Notes: a model not told the origin generated them from the letters alone. Positions 33,486 to 43,663 are shown, numbered from the stretch's first letter. The stretch: DNA of 64,000 bases from an uncultured Eubacteriales bacterium (GCA_900320085.1 ONRC01000007.1:1-64000); one strand, 5' to 3'. A program made the numbers and translations.

Positions 33486-33708
33486 TCCAAAAGCCTTCCC
33501 CCCGCGGGGGAAGGTGTCAGGCGCGGGACCAAGATGGAAAGTGCGATCAAGTCAATTCGCGCCTGACGGATGAGGTGCTCCTCCCCGCTACATCTTCACA
33601 TATTGTCGGCTGAGTTCACCTCATCCGAGCCGCGCGAAATTGCTTGACTTCTCTCTCAATCTTGATTCCGCGCGGCCCACCTTCCCCTGCGAGGGGAAGG
33701 CTTTTGGA
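33486..33708. repeat. CCTTCCCC-type compound inverted repeat
   Basis: Outer arms TCCAAAAGCCTTCCCC and GGGGAAGGCTTTTGGA, each with its own inner CCTTCCCC/GGGGAAGG hairpin; inside, CAGGCGCGGG, GGATGAGGTG and CACCTCATCC, CCGCGCG segments pair as a second layer. Occupies most of the 326-bp gap before the M32 gene. Confidence 0.8.
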
Positions 33709-33740
33709 TAGTGTTTTAAAGCGCCCTATAACTTGCTTAT

Positions 33741-35243
33741 TTAAAGCCCATATACATCCTTGCATTTGGCTTCCAGATAGTCCAGATAATAGTTCGGGTC
33801 AAAGGGTGCGCCGAAGGTGTTTTGCAGGATCTCGGCAGGGGTAAGCAGGCTGCCGTAGTGCCAGATGTGCTCCCTGTTCCAGGCGTTGACAGCGCTGAAA
33901 TCGCCCTTGGCAAGCGCCGCGTCCACGTCCACGGTTTCCTTCATCTTCGCCAGGAACTGGGCGCCATAAGCGCTGCCCAGAGCGTAGGAGGGGAAGTAAC
34001 CGAACGCGCCGAAAGACCAATGGCTGTCCTGCAATACGCCGCGCTTGTCGTCCGGCACGTCAATGCCCAGGTATTCCTTGTACAGCCGGTTCCATTCCTT
34101 CGGCAGGTCGGCCACCTTCAGTTCGCCCGCGAACAGCCGCTTTTCCAGCTCGAAGCGGATCATCACATGCAGGGTGTAGGTCACTTCGTCGGCCTCCGTG
34201 CGGACGAGGGAGGGCTGGACGCGGTTGATGGCCTTATAAAAATCTTCCCAGGTGTAGGGCTTCATTTCCTCGGGGAACAGCTCCCGCAATTTGGGGAACA
34301 CGAACTTCGCAAAGCCCTTGCTGCGACCCAGGATGTTTTCATAGAAGCGGCTCTGGCTCTCGTGGATGCCCATGGACACGCCGCCGTCCAGCACGGTGTA
34401 GGCCAGGTCGTCATCGGAGCCGGTGTCGTACAGCGCGTGGCCGCCCTCATGCACGACGCTGAACATGGAATAGGACAGGTCTTCGGGATAATAATGGGTG
34501 GTGATGCGCTCGTCCAGGTGGGACCCCAGGCTGGTGGTGAAGGGGTGCTCGGTGGTGGACAGGCCGACGTGCTGGCGGTCCAGGCCGATCAAATCCATCA
34601 GCCAGTAGGCCAGGGCTTCCTGCCGCGCGTCGTCGAAATCGCCCTTGATGCAGTCGTCGCTGACCTGAGGTTTTTCCGCCACCTTCTGAATCAGCGGCAC
34701 CAGGCGCGCGCGGAGCGTGGAGAAGAACGCTTCGCAGGTTTCCTTGCTGATGCCGGGCTCGTACTCGTTCAGCCAGTAATCATAGGGGTCCTTGTCCGGC
34801 GCGGCGTAGTGAGCGAAGCGGATGCAGTAGTCCACCATCTTTTCCAGATAGGGCTGATAGGAGGCAAAGTCGTTGTTCACCTTCGCGTTGTGCCATACAT
34901 CCTGGCACTCCACCGTGAAACGCTGATACGCCACGTATTCGTCCATGGGAATTTTCTGCATGAAGCGGATGTCCTTGAGCATCAGGTACACCATCCGCCG
35001 CTCTTTCTGGTTCAGCGCTTCTTTGTTCGCGTCCAGGAATTCCAGCAGCTCCACGGTTTCCTTGCCGGTGGAGAGCTTGTACATGATTTCGCTCAGGATG
35101 CCCATGCTGTGGCCGCGGTTCGCCGCTGTGCCCGCGGGCGCGGTGGTTTCGCCGTCGTAGCTGAGCAGGCCCATGGCGTGGTTGTACGCGCTCATTTTCT
35201 CCTGCAAAGCAATCAGTTCTTTTCTTGCCTGTTCCAAGTCCAT
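33741..35243 (-). CDS. Carboxypeptidase Taq, M32 family metallopeptidase
   Basis: 500 aa, full length. All-helical cytosolic zinc carboxypeptidase. Zinc motif HEGGH at 265-269 (VVHEGGHALYDTG), third ligand Glu295 in the conserved IHESQSRFYEN. DxRxT-like region around LGSHLDERITTHY (about 239-251) is also conserved in the family. Removes C-terminal residues from peptides. Lies 28 bp after the DUF2264 gene and is probably cotranscribed with it. Confidence 0.97.
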   Translation of the reverse strand: MDLEQARKELIALQEKMSAYNHAMGLLSYDGETTAPAGTAANRGHSMGILSEIMYKLSTGKETVELLEFLDANKEALNQKERRMVYLMLKDIRFMQKIPMDEYVAYQRFTVECQDVWHNAKVNNDFASYQPYLEKMVDYCIRFAHYAAPDKDPYDYWLNEYEPGISKETCEAFFSTLRARLVPLIQKVAEKPQVSDDCIKGDFDDARQEALAYWLMDLIGLDRQHVGLSTTEHPFTTSLGSHLDERITTHYYPEDLSYSMFSVVHEGGHALYDTGSDDDLAYTVLDGGVSMGIHESQSRFYENILGRSKGFAKFVFPKLRELFPEEMKPYTWEDFYKAINRVQPSLVRTEADEVTYTLHVMIRFELEKRLFAGELKVADLPKEWNRLYKEYLGIDVPDDKRGVLQDSHWSFGAFGYFPSYALGSAYGAQFLAKMKETVDVDAALAKGDFSAVNAWNREHIWHYGSLLTPAEILQNTFGAPFDPNYYLDYLEAKCKDVYGL

Positions 35244-35270
35244 AGGAAGATTCCGCCTTTCTGTATATAA

Positions 35271-36407
35271 TCAATCCAAAGCATGATCAATGGGGATATG
35301 CCCGCCTTGCCAGACCTTTTTCCCCGTCCAGTCCGCCTCCGGATCGGCCCAGAAGGGATCATCCGGCCCCAAGCCCAGAGGCAGGAACACGGCGCTGCAC
35401 AGATACAGGGAACCGATATTGATGTACCCTTCCGCCAACTCAGGCTGGAAGCCGTACACGCCTGGCCGCAGGAAGCCCGCATCGTCGAACATATCCGGGC
35501 TTGCCATCACCCGCCGGATGACGGCAGTGAGCCCGCAGCGCACGGAGGCAGGGGACAGATGGGGTTCAAGCATGTGCTCCAGCGCGGCCTGAGCCAGCAT
35601 CTGAAACGCGCCGAAGCGGTAGCAGATGGAGCGGCCCACGATGGGATAGCTGCCCTCCGGGCCGATCATGCGCTCCAGGATGGAGGCATAGCGCGCGGCG
35701 CGGCGGTTCACCGTTTCCCGTATCGCCGCGATTTCGGGCTGATCCGCTGCAAAGAGGTTCACAAGATCCACGTACATGGGCTGGATGACGAAGCTGTTGT
35801 AATAATCCCAGTGGAAATCCGGGCCGTCGCCGTAGGTGCCGTCGCCCACGTACCAGCCCTGGAAAGAGCGCAGGGCGTTCAGCACGCGCATCACGTCGTA
35901 TTCTTCCCCCAGCACGTGCAGCCCGGCTTCCACCATCGCCGAAAAGAACAGCCAATTGGTGTTGCACGCGGCGATCTTCCGGGAAGCGCGGAAGGCGTCC
36001 GCCAGGTTCCTTCGCACCCGTTCGTCCAGCGCGGCGCTGAGAGCTTTCGGCGCGCGCAGGATGGCGTGGGCCAGAAATGCCGCGTCCACCAGCGGCTGGC
36101 CGCCCCGGTCAAACAGCATGAAGTCAGGCGAAGCCGGGTCTGTGGCTTTGTCGATGCACAAGAGCGCCTTGCTTCGCCACGCCGCCTGCAAAGCGCGTTC
36201 CTCCGGGTCCAGCGCGTTTTCGTCCGCTTCCAGCCAGGGCGCCAGCCCCAGCATGCTTCGTCCGAACGCCTCCAGCGGCGCAAACGCCGCTCGTTCCGCA
36301 TGGAAATACAAAGGCAAGGTTTGCTTTAATTTTCCCTCAGCCAGCGCATTCAGCACCGGGCTGACGATTTTGAGCAGTGCGTTCAGCCATTCCCGACGGT
36401 TCGGCAT
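35271..36407 (-). CDS. DUF2264 family protein
   Basis: 378 aa. Contains the DUF2264 core: NRREWLNAL, SFQGWYVGDGTYGDGPDFHWDYYNSFVIQPMY and RYAPLG-like segments (EGSYPIVGRSICYRFGAFQ). These (alpha/alpha)-toroid proteins occur with plant-polysaccharide enzymes and have been linked to polysaccharide lyase or hydrolase activities, but no reaction is established that I can cite. It is close to the minimal length; many members carry a C-terminal extension of over 200 residues that is missing here. No signal peptide. Confidence 0.85.
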   Translation of the reverse strand: MPNRREWLNALLKIVSPVLNALAEGKLKQTLPLYFHAERAAFAPLEAFGRSMLGLAPWLEADENALDPEERALQAAWRSKALLCIDKATDPASPDFMLFDRGGQPLVDAAFLAHAILRAPKALSAALDERVRRNLADAFRASRKIAACNTNWLFFSAMVEAGLHVLGEEYDVMRVLNALRSFQGWYVGDGTYGDGPDFHWDYYNSFVIQPMYVDLVNLFAADQPEIAAIRETVNRRAARYASILERMIGPEGSYPIVGRSICYRFGAFQMLAQAALEHMLEPHLSPASVRCGLTAVIRRVMASPDMFDDAGFLRPGVYGFQPELAEGYINIGSLYLCSAVFLPLGLGPDDPFWADPEADWTGKKVWQGGHIPIDHALD

Positions 36408-36457
36408 GGTTTGATCCTCCGAAAGTTTTCATTCAGTTATTAGACATTTTAAGTCAC

Positions 36458-36882
36458 AAAGGGGAACGCTGGGGGCTGCGCGCCCCCAGACCTGCGCCAG
36501 GGTCCTGAGGACCCTGGACCCGCAACTGGCGATATTACGCTGTTTGTATAAGCGGACAAGCTCCGCCTGCCGCGCTGGGGTGACGGAAAGTTTGTGGGCT
36601 TCTGGCCCAAGAAAGCCCGGGAACATCCGAGGGGGAAAGTTAACTTTCCCCTGCGGATGATTCCCTGGCTTTCCCCGGATGCAAAGCATCCGGGTTGGCG
36701 GCTTCGCCTCCGGGCCAGAAGCACAACGGCACCAACCCAGACTTCCGCGTTTTTTCCCATATCAGCGGGAACCAAGCTGGCTTTATCATTCAAGCAGTTT
36801 CCGCTATTGAGGTCCAGGAGATGAAATCTCCTGGTGCAGGTGCACGAGGGCCGCATAGGCCCTCGCCCCGTTGTGAATTAAA
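36458..36882. repeat. Composite hairpin element, full copy R2
   Basis: Left end: GC-rich hairpin CTGGGGGC/GCCCCCAG then CCAGGGTCC/GGACCCTGG. Core (about 36560-36780): CTTCTGGCCC (36599) and GGGCCAGAAG (36712) bracket a 60-bp palindrome centred on GTTAAC, a GGATGC/GCATCC palindrome and GGCGGCTTCGCC. Right end: CCAGGAGAT/ATCTCCTGG and GAGGGCC/GGCCCTC hairpins. This fills the 496-bp gap between the DUF2264 and ABC ATPase genes; no coding potential seen. Confidence 0.85.
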
Positions 36883-36903
36883 GTGCCCTTTCCACTCATT
36901 CTC

Positions 36904-37998
<1,095 letters not shown>

Positions 37999-37999
37999 C

Positions 38000-39826
38000 T
38001 TAACCGCCAACCCCCTTATCAATGGACGCGCCCGTCAGCTTATTGACGATGAAATTCACCAGCAGCACCACGATGATGATGAGCAGGTTGATGGAGTTGC
38101 CGAACTGGGCCCAGCCCTTTTCGGAATACTGCATCAGCATGGTGGTGAGGATGGTATTGCTGGTGGGCACCAGCAGAACGAACAGGGACAATTCGCGCAT
38201 GCAGCTGACCATGGGCAGCAGATACCCGCTCAGGAAGCTGCTCTTCTGGATGGGAAAAATCACCCGCAGCATCCGCTTCCACCAGGGCACGCCGGTGATC
38301 ACCGCGGCTTCCTCGATTTCACCGCTCAATTGCAGCATGGCGTTCACGCCGGAGCGGGAGGCGAAGGGCAGGTATTTCACCGATCCCACCAGCCCCAGCA
38401 GCAGGAAGCCCCGCAGCCACGGGATCTTGGAGCTCATGGCCAGGTAAATCGCGCCGAAGGCCAGGGAGGGCATCAGGTACGGGAAGAAGGAAAGACTGTT
38501 GACCCAGCTTGCCAGCTTGCTGCCCCGGCGCTTCGCCACGCCGTAGCCCACCAGGATACCGCAGGTACCCGCCACCAGGGCGCAGGTGACGGCCAGGCCC
38601 AGGCTGTAGCCCAGGGCGTTCCAGACCTTGGGGTTCAGCAGGATACCGGTGGAATCGCCCTGATCCAGGCGCTCGGAAAGGTTGGTGCCGATCCAGAAAT
38701 CCAGCGTCATGTTGGAAAGGCTGTAATCCCCGGCCTTGATGATGATGGACTCCATGGCGAACGTGACCAGCGGCACCACCGCCACCAGCAGCAGCACGAT
38801 CACCAGGATGATCGCCACAGGCCGGTTGGCCTTGCCCAGATTGATCTTGCTGATCTGGCCGGACTTGCCCGTAACGGTGGTGAACTGCTTGCGGCTGTTG
38901 GTGACCCGCTGGTTCAAAAGCAGGATCGCCACGCCGAAGAGGATCATCACGCCCACGATGATGTACGCCTGGCCCGGGTAGCTGTCCATCAGGGACTTCA
39001 TTTTGGTGGAAAGCACGTAGTAGCGCACCGGCGAGCCCAGGAACACGGGCACGGAATAGGCGCTCATGGAGCTGGCGAACACCAGCAGGAAGGTGCTCAG
39101 CATAGCAGGCTTCACGATGGGCAGGGTGATGCGCCAGATGATGCGGGGGCGGCTGGTTTTCAGGATCGTCGCCGCCTCCTCCAGGTTGGCGTCCATGTTC
39201 CTTAGGATGCCGCCGATCAGGATATAGGCAAACGGCGCGTAATGCAGCCCCAGCACCAGCGCAATGGGAAACGCGCCGTACACGAACCATTCCGGCATAT
39301 AGATGCCAAACACCGCGGCCATGATGCCGTTGGAGGTTTTGAGGCCGATGTTCACGTTCTTAAAGAAGGTTTCCCAGAACAGCGCCAGCGTCCAGGAGGG
39401 CATGATGTAGGGGAACGTGAACACGGCGGACACGAACTTTTTGTATTTCAGGTTCGTGCGCGTGACCAGGAACGCTACCACGCCGCCAAACAGAATGGCG
39501 ATCAGCGACGAGGCCAGCGACACGATCAGCGTGTTTAAGAAGGGCTGATAAAACTGGATCCAGCTGTAATCGTTTTCCGCCGTGGCGAACAGGCGCTGGA
39601 AATGGTAGAAGGAAAAATCCCCCGCTGTTTGCTTCGCTGCCCTGGCTTCGCGGCCCACGTGGATGGTCACCGTTTCCATCAGCATCGTCACCAGCGGGTA
39701 CAGCGTCAGCACGACCAGGGTGCACAGGAAAATCAGCAGGATCACGTTGGCGGGCTTGGAAAACCACGCCCGCACCCTGCCCTTCACCCGGTTCATGCGG
39801 ATGCTCCGGTCAATGGTTTGCTGCAT
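38000..39826 (-). CDS. Fused ABC transporter permease (FbpB/iron(III)-type, two domains)
   Basis: 608 aa. Two BPD_transp_1 domains in one chain with about 12 membrane helices. Each half has an EAA coupling motif: LEEAATILKTSRPRIIWRI in the first half, IEEAAVITGVPWWKRMLRVI in the second. Double-length permeases are typical of FbpB/SfuB iron(III) and related importers. Between the binding protein (40217-41359) and ATPase genes on the same strand. A long non-coding space full of hairpins separates it from the binding protein. Confidence 0.92.
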   Translation of the reverse strand: MQQTIDRSIRMNRVKGRVRAWFSKPANVILLIFLCTLVVLTLYPLVTMLMETVTIHVGREARAAKQTAGDFSFYHFQRLFATAENDYSWIQFYQPFLNTLIVSLASSLIAILFGGVVAFLVTRTNLKYKKFVSAVFTFPYIMPSWTLALFWETFFKNVNIGLKTSNGIMAAVFGIYMPEWFVYGAFPIALVLGLHYAPFAYILIGGILRNMDANLEEAATILKTSRPRIIWRITLPIVKPAMLSTFLLVFASSMSAYSVPVFLGSPVRYYVLSTKMKSLMDSYPGQAYIIVGVMILFGVAILLLNQRVTNSRKQFTTVTGKSGQISKINLGKANRPVAIILVIVLLLVAVVPLVTFAMESIIIKAGDYSLSNMTLDFWIGTNLSERLDQGDSTGILLNPKVWNALGYSLGLAVTCALVAGTCGILVGYGVAKRRGSKLASWVNSLSFFPYLMPSLAFGAIYLAMSSKIPWLRGFLLLGLVGSVKYLPFASRSGVNAMLQLSGEIEEAAVITGVPWWKRMLRVIFPIQKSSFLSGYLLPMVSCMRELSLFVLLVPTSNTILTTMLMQYSEKGWAQFGNSINLLIIIVVLLVNFIVNKLTGASIDKGVGG

Positions 39827-39854
39827 TTCAATCCTCCCCTCAGGTGGGGTGTAG

Positions 39855-39942
39855 TGGAAGTTCTAAGTTCTAAGTTCTAAGCTATTAAGCGAATGCATCC
39901 TTGGAGTCGAACATTGGAGCAATTGGCTTGGAACTTAGCACT
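39855..39942. repeat. Heptamer-repeat inverted element f (GTTCTAA arms)
   Basis: Left arm three tandem GTTCTAA heptamers; right arm on the opposite strand GTGCTAA, GTTCCAA. Shorter and more degenerate than elements a-e but same architecture. Between the binding-protein terminator-like hairpin and the permease start. Confidence 0.65.
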
Positions 39943-39945
39943 AAA

Positions 39946-39985
39946 AAACAAAAGACCGACGGAACGGGCAAAACCGTCCCGCCGG
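39946..39985 (-). terminator. Terminator-like hairpin after the binding-protein gene
   Basis: Minus strand CGGGACGG/CCGTTCCG stem (one mismatch), followed within a few bases by CTTTTGTTTTTT. Placed inside the transporter operon, it would attenuate permease and ATPase expression relative to the binding protein. Confidence 0.6.
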
Positions 39986-40010
39986 GCAGATCATTGTATC
40001 CCGGGGAAGT

Positions 40011-40216
40011 ATGAAGGGGTTCGCAAACCCCTTCATCAATAATCCGCAGGCGGCGGCATGTACGTCGCCGAGGAGCAACCGTAGGTTGCTTCCGCTATCA
40101 ATTTGCGGCCGTAAAATGAGCGTTTCCGAAGGAAATGCCATTTTACAGCAAATTGATGGATCGAATGAAAGGACAATTCATTGGCTTTTCATTCGCGTGG
40201 TTTCGGAGACACCACG
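40011..40216 (-). promoter_or_regulatory. Run of six stem-loops downstream of the binding-protein gene
   Basis: Consecutive inverted repeats: 40011-40036 (ATGAAGGGGTT arms), 40051-40070 (CGGCG/CGCCG), 40074-40090 (AGCAACC/GGTTGCT), 40097-40157 (three-part, ATCAATTTGC outer, GTAAAATG inner), 40162-40195 (CGAATGAAA/TTTCATTCG), 40196-40216 (CGTGGT/ACCACG). The last starts right at the stop codon of the binding protein. Together with the adjacent terminator this explains the 390-bp non-coding gap. Confidence 0.75.
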
Positions 40217-41359
40217 TTACTGCTGGCAGTGCTGGAGGATGAAGTCTTCCACTTCAAAGCTGTCCAGAATGTATTCCGCGTCCTCCATCACCAGCGCGCC
40301 CTTCCACACGTCGATGGTCAGGTCGCCTTCGTTGACGGTGATGGCGGGGTTGGGAGAATAGGCGCCGATGCTCTTGCCCCAGGGCTGGAAGCCTTCCTGG
40401 GTCATCAGGTATTCGATGAACAGCATACCGGTGTAGGGCCGGGTGGCCTTGGTGTTGATCATGGTGTACATGGGATACATGAAGCCGGCGAAGGGCTCCA
40501 GGACGTAGCCGTTGGCGGTGGCGTCGTACTGGGCCACGGTCAGGTTATCGGTGAGCACGGAGGAGGAGCGCAGCTTGCTGAGCACGAACAGGCCGATCTT
40601 GCCCGCGGCGGTTTCCTGGCTCACTTCTTCGGCGATGGTGGTGTCGGACTTGCCGAAGGTCACGTTGTCCAGGAATTCAGCCACCCACTTGTAGCCCGCG
40701 TTCTTGTATTCGCCCAGGTCGATGTCCTCGCCCTTCCAGGCCTTGTAGGCTTCCGCCAGCTTGTCGGCCCATTCGTCCTTGGTGCACATGACCAGGAAGT
40801 TCATGTTGACCTTCTCGCTTTCGGGGTTCTTGAAGATCACGTTGCCCTTCATTTCGGGGGCGGTCAGCTCCCACACGTTCTTGATGGCGGGCACGTTCTC
40901 GCCCAGGTTGTTGTAGATGAACAGCTTGTTGATGTACTGGTGCACCAGGGCGGGCTGCAGGTCGCCTTCTTCCAGAACATCCTTCACCTCGGCAGGCACG
41001 AAGTTGATCACCAGGCCTTCGTCAATGGCGTCGGTCAGCTGCGCGCCGTCCTGGATCATGACCATGTCGGCCGCGCCGTTGCCGGTTTCGCTGCGCAGCT
41101 TGGTGTAGATTTCCTGGTCCTTCAGGTTATTGGATTCAAAAGGAATGTCGTACAGCGCGGCGAACGCTTCGGCGGCGGTGGTGATGCGGCTGGTGTTGCC
41201 GTATACCACGAAGGTGCCGGTTTCGGCCTTGGCCTTTTCCACCAGCTCGTCATGGGTCATGGCCTGGCCCGCTTCCACGTCGGCGGCCACGTCCGCCAGA
41301 GCGGGCAGCGCGCACAGCGCCAGCATCAGCGCCAGGACAACGCACAGGATTTTTTTCAT
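40217..41359 (-). CDS. ABC transporter extracellular solute-binding protein (FbpA-like)
   Basis: 380 aa from ATG 41359, preceded by AAAAGGAGG. Signal peptide about 1-22 (MKKILCVVLALMLALCALPALA). The mature protein has the class II periplasmic-binding fold: FVVYGNTSRITTAAEAF near the N terminus matches FbpA/Thiamine/iron-type family SBP_bac_1/6 proteins. No lipobox Cys, so either secreted or anchored differently. The ligand is not certain: iron(III), phosphonate or polyol chelates fit the transporter family. First gene of the operon with permease and ATPase. Confidence 0.88.
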   Translation of the reverse strand: MKKILCVVLALMLALCALPALADVAADVEAGQAMTHDELVEKAKAETGTFVVYGNTSRITTAAEAFAALYDIPFESNNLKDQEIYTKLRSETGNGAADMVMIQDGAQLTDAIDEGLVINFVPAEVKDVLEEGDLQPALVHQYINKLFIYNNLGENVPAIKNVWELTAPEMKGNVIFKNPESEKVNMNFLVMCTKDEWADKLAEAYKAWKGEDIDLGEYKNAGYKWVAEFLDNVTFGKSDTTIAEEVSQETAAGKIGLFVLSKLRSSSVLTDNLTVAQYDATANGYVLEPFAGFMYPMYTMINTKATRPYTGMLFIEYLMTQEGFQPWGKSIGAYSPNPAITVNEGDLTIDVWKGALVMEDAEYILDSFEVEDFILQHCQQ

Positions 41360-41491
41360 GGAATTATGCCTCCTTTTAAAAAAATACGGTCTATCTTTCC
41401 CGCGCCGCAGCGCGTGAAGGAGCAAAGTGGAGCATTATGGAAAATAAAAGCACATCCGTTCCATGCTTTCTGTGGAACTTTCACAATGAAA

Positions 41492-41520
41492 ATTATACCA
41501 TCAAACCGTCCGAAAAGCAA
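41492..41520 (-). promoter_or_regulatory. Promoter of the FbpA-type transporter operon
   Basis: Minus strand TTGCTT, 17-bp spacer, TATAAT. Divergent from the plus-strand promoter at 41539-41567. Confidence 0.65.
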
Positions 41521-41538
41521 TAGCGGCGTTTGATTTTC

Positions 41539-41567
41539 TTGCGGTGCGGGCCGTCCTGTGCTATACT
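41539..41567 (+). promoter_or_regulatory. Promoter of the RNA methyltransferase gene
   Basis: TTGCGG, 17-bp spacer, TATACT, 36 bp upstream of the ATG. Confidence 0.55.
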
Positions 41568-41602
41568 GAAAAAAACACGGGATTCTTGCGGGAGGGATGC
41601 GC

Positions 41603-42703
41603 ATGGAATATATCGCCGCCGCGGCGTTCGGATTGGAAGGGCTGGTGCGGAGAGAACTGCATCATCTGGGGCTGGAGGCCAAGGGAGAAACGGGCGGGGC
41701 GCGATTCACCGGTGCGCCGGAAGATGCGTTCAAGGCCAACCTGTGGCTGCGCACGGCGGACCGGGTGCTGCTGGTAATTGGCGAAGGAAAAGTCCTCAGC
41801 TTTGAGGATCTATTTCAACTGGTGCTGAGCCTGCCCTGGGAGGATTATCTGCCCAAAAACGCCCGGTTCCCGGTCAGCGGCAAGTGCGCCCGCAGCCAGC
41901 TCATGAGCGTGCGGGACTGCCAGGCCATCACGAAAAAAGCCATTGTGGAGCGATTGAAGCGCCATTATAAAACCCAGTGGTTCCCGGAGGACGGGCCGGA
42001 GTATGCCATCGACGTATCCGTCCACGGCGACGTGGCCCGCCTGACAATCGACACCAGCGGCACAGCGCTGAACCGGCGCGGCTACCGCACCTGGAACGGC
42101 GAAGCACCGCTTCGGGAAACGCTGGCGGCGGCGCTGGTGATGCTGTCTCCCTGGGAGAAAGATATGCCGCTGTGGGACCCCTGCTGCGGCACGGGCACGC
42201 TGCTGATCGAAGCGGCGTACTGGCGCAGCCACCGCGCGCCGGGACTGACCCGGAATTTCGCCTGCGAAAGCTGGCCGGACTTTCCGAAAAAGAAAATGGA
42301 GGCAATCCGTCAGGAGGCGGAAGCGCAGTTCGACCCCGCGAAGATCGGCATGATCGGCGGCAGCGACATTGACCCGGAGGCGCTGACCCTGTGCAAGCGC
42401 CACATCAAGCAGGCGGGGCTGGCGGGGAAAATCACGGTCATTCAGAAGGATTTAAAAGACCTGCAATTAGAGGCCTCCTCTCCCCTTTTCCTCCTGAACC
42501 CGCCCTACGGCGAGCGCCTCAGCGATAAAAAGAAATGCGAAGCGCTGTACCGCGATCTCCGTGCCCTGTCCGACCGTCATCCCGGCAGCCGCATGGGCGT
42601 CATCACCGCCCACACCGGCTTCGAGCGCTGCTACGGAAAACGCGCCGCCCAGAAACGCAGGCTGTATAACGGGCGGCTGGAATGTGAGTTTATGGTGTTT
42701 TAA
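41603..42703 (+). CDS. THUMP-domain class I RNA methyltransferase (RlmL N-terminal-domain/YpsC type)
   Basis: 366 aa from ATG 41603, 7 bp after GGGAGG; ATG 41597 abuts that site and is less likely. N-terminal ferredoxin-like/THUMP RNA-binding part (about 1-160), then a Rossmann methyltransferase with DPCCGTGTLLIEAA (SAM motif I, about 191-204) and catalytic LLNPPYGERL (N2-guanine methyltransferase NPPY motif). Equivalent to Firmicute YpsC, which modifies 23S rRNA guanine. Followed 27 bp later by the TIM-barrel gene. Confidence 0.92.
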   Translation: MEYIAAAAFGLEGLVRRELHHLGLEAKGETGGARFTGAPEDAFKANLWLRTADRVLLVIGEGKVLSFEDLFQLVLSLPWEDYLPKNARFPVSGKCARSQLMSVRDCQAITKKAIVERLKRHYKTQWFPEDGPEYAIDVSVHGDVARLTIDTSGTALNRRGYRTWNGEAPLRETLAAALVMLSPWEKDMPLWDPCCGTGTLLIEAAYWRSHRAPGLTRNFACESWPDFPKKKMEAIRQEAEAQFDPAKIGMIGGSDIDPEALTLCKRHIKQAGLAGKITVIQKDLKDLQLEASSPLFLLNPPYGERLSDKKKCEALYRDLRALSDRHPGSRMGVITAHTGFERCYGKRAAQKRRLYNGRLECEFMVF

Positions 42704-42730
42704 AAAGCTCAATCAATGGGGGAATGAACG

Positions 42731-43663
42731 ATGTCCTTCACCAAGCAAGACCTGGCCCTGTCCACGATGTGGAACTACCGCAAGGCGTCCAGCGGCGAGG
42801 AGCTGATGGATCAATTGCTGGCGCTGGGCTTTACAAAAACAGAACTGAATTACCGGGTAAAGCCCGAATGGCTGCCCAGCATCGAGCGGTATATCAAGGA
42901 AGGCCGCATCCGGGCCGTCAGCGTGCACAACGTGTTTCCGGAAACCAAAGACGAGCGCTTCGGCACGGACTCCGTGCTGCTGGGCTACGGGGACGAAGCC
43001 CTGCGCCGTCAGGCGGTGGAGCTGAGCAAACGCTCCATTGACTGGGCCTGCCGCCTGGGCGCGGGGGCCGTGGTGTTTCACCCCACGGAAGTGCCGCTGC
43101 CGCCGGAGCAGTACGACGTGCCGCTCAAAAAAATGATCGCTGCCCATGAAACGGACAGCGACGCATACCGGACCCTGCGGACCGAAATGACCGAAAAACG
43201 AAAGGCAGACCCCTATCTTTCCCAAACGCTGAAAAGCATTGAGGAGCTTTGCAACTATGTGACCAAGAACCGTCTGCCAGTCAGGCTGGGCATGGAGAAC
43301 CGCGCCATGTGCCATCAGGTGCCGATTTTCAGCGAATTTGAAATCATCGCCGAACGCTTTGAGGGCAGCCCGGCGGGCATCTGGCTGGATACGGGCCACG
43401 CCATCATGATGATGGAAATGGGCCTGCAAGCCCTGCCCCTGAGTGAAAAGGTCCGGCGGAACATCGTGGGTATGCACATCCACGACGCGGTAGATGGCCT
43501 GGACCACTACGCCCCCTGCACCCTGCCGGGCGACGTGCTGGCGCCTTTCCGGGAATATATTTTGGCCTCCCCCATCAAGGTGCTGGAGCTGTCGGGCCGT
43601 TTATCCGCCGATGACATTCTGATAGGCACTGACCGCTTTGTGGCGCGGTATGGCGGGGTGTGA
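42731..43663 (+). CDS. Sugar isomerase/AP endonuclease-like TIM-barrel protein
   Basis: 310 aa. Xylose isomerase-like TIM barrel: VSVHNVFPE near the N terminus, GAVVFHPTE (His/Glu), LGMENRAMCHQVP (Glu), GIWLDTGHA (Asp, His), GMHIHDAVDG and KVLELSG (Glu) provide the metal ligands. Function cannot be narrowed beyond sugar isomerase/epimerase or endonuclease IV-like. Probably cotranscribed with the methyltransferase gene. Confidence 0.78.
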   Translation: MSFTKQDLALSTMWNYRKASSGEELMDQLLALGFTKTELNYRVKPEWLPSIERYIKEGRIRAVSVHNVFPETKDERFGTDSVLLGYGDEALRRQAVELSKRSIDWACRLGAGAVVFHPTEVPLPPEQYDVPLKKMIAAHETDSDAYRTLRTEMTEKRKADPYLSQTLKSIEELCNYVTKNRLPVRLGMENRAMCHQVPIFSEFEIIAERFEGSPAGIWLDTGHAIMMMEMGLQALPLSEKVRRNIVGMHIHDAVDGLDHYAPCTLPGDVLAPFREYILASPIKVLELSGRLSADDILIGTDRFVARYGGV

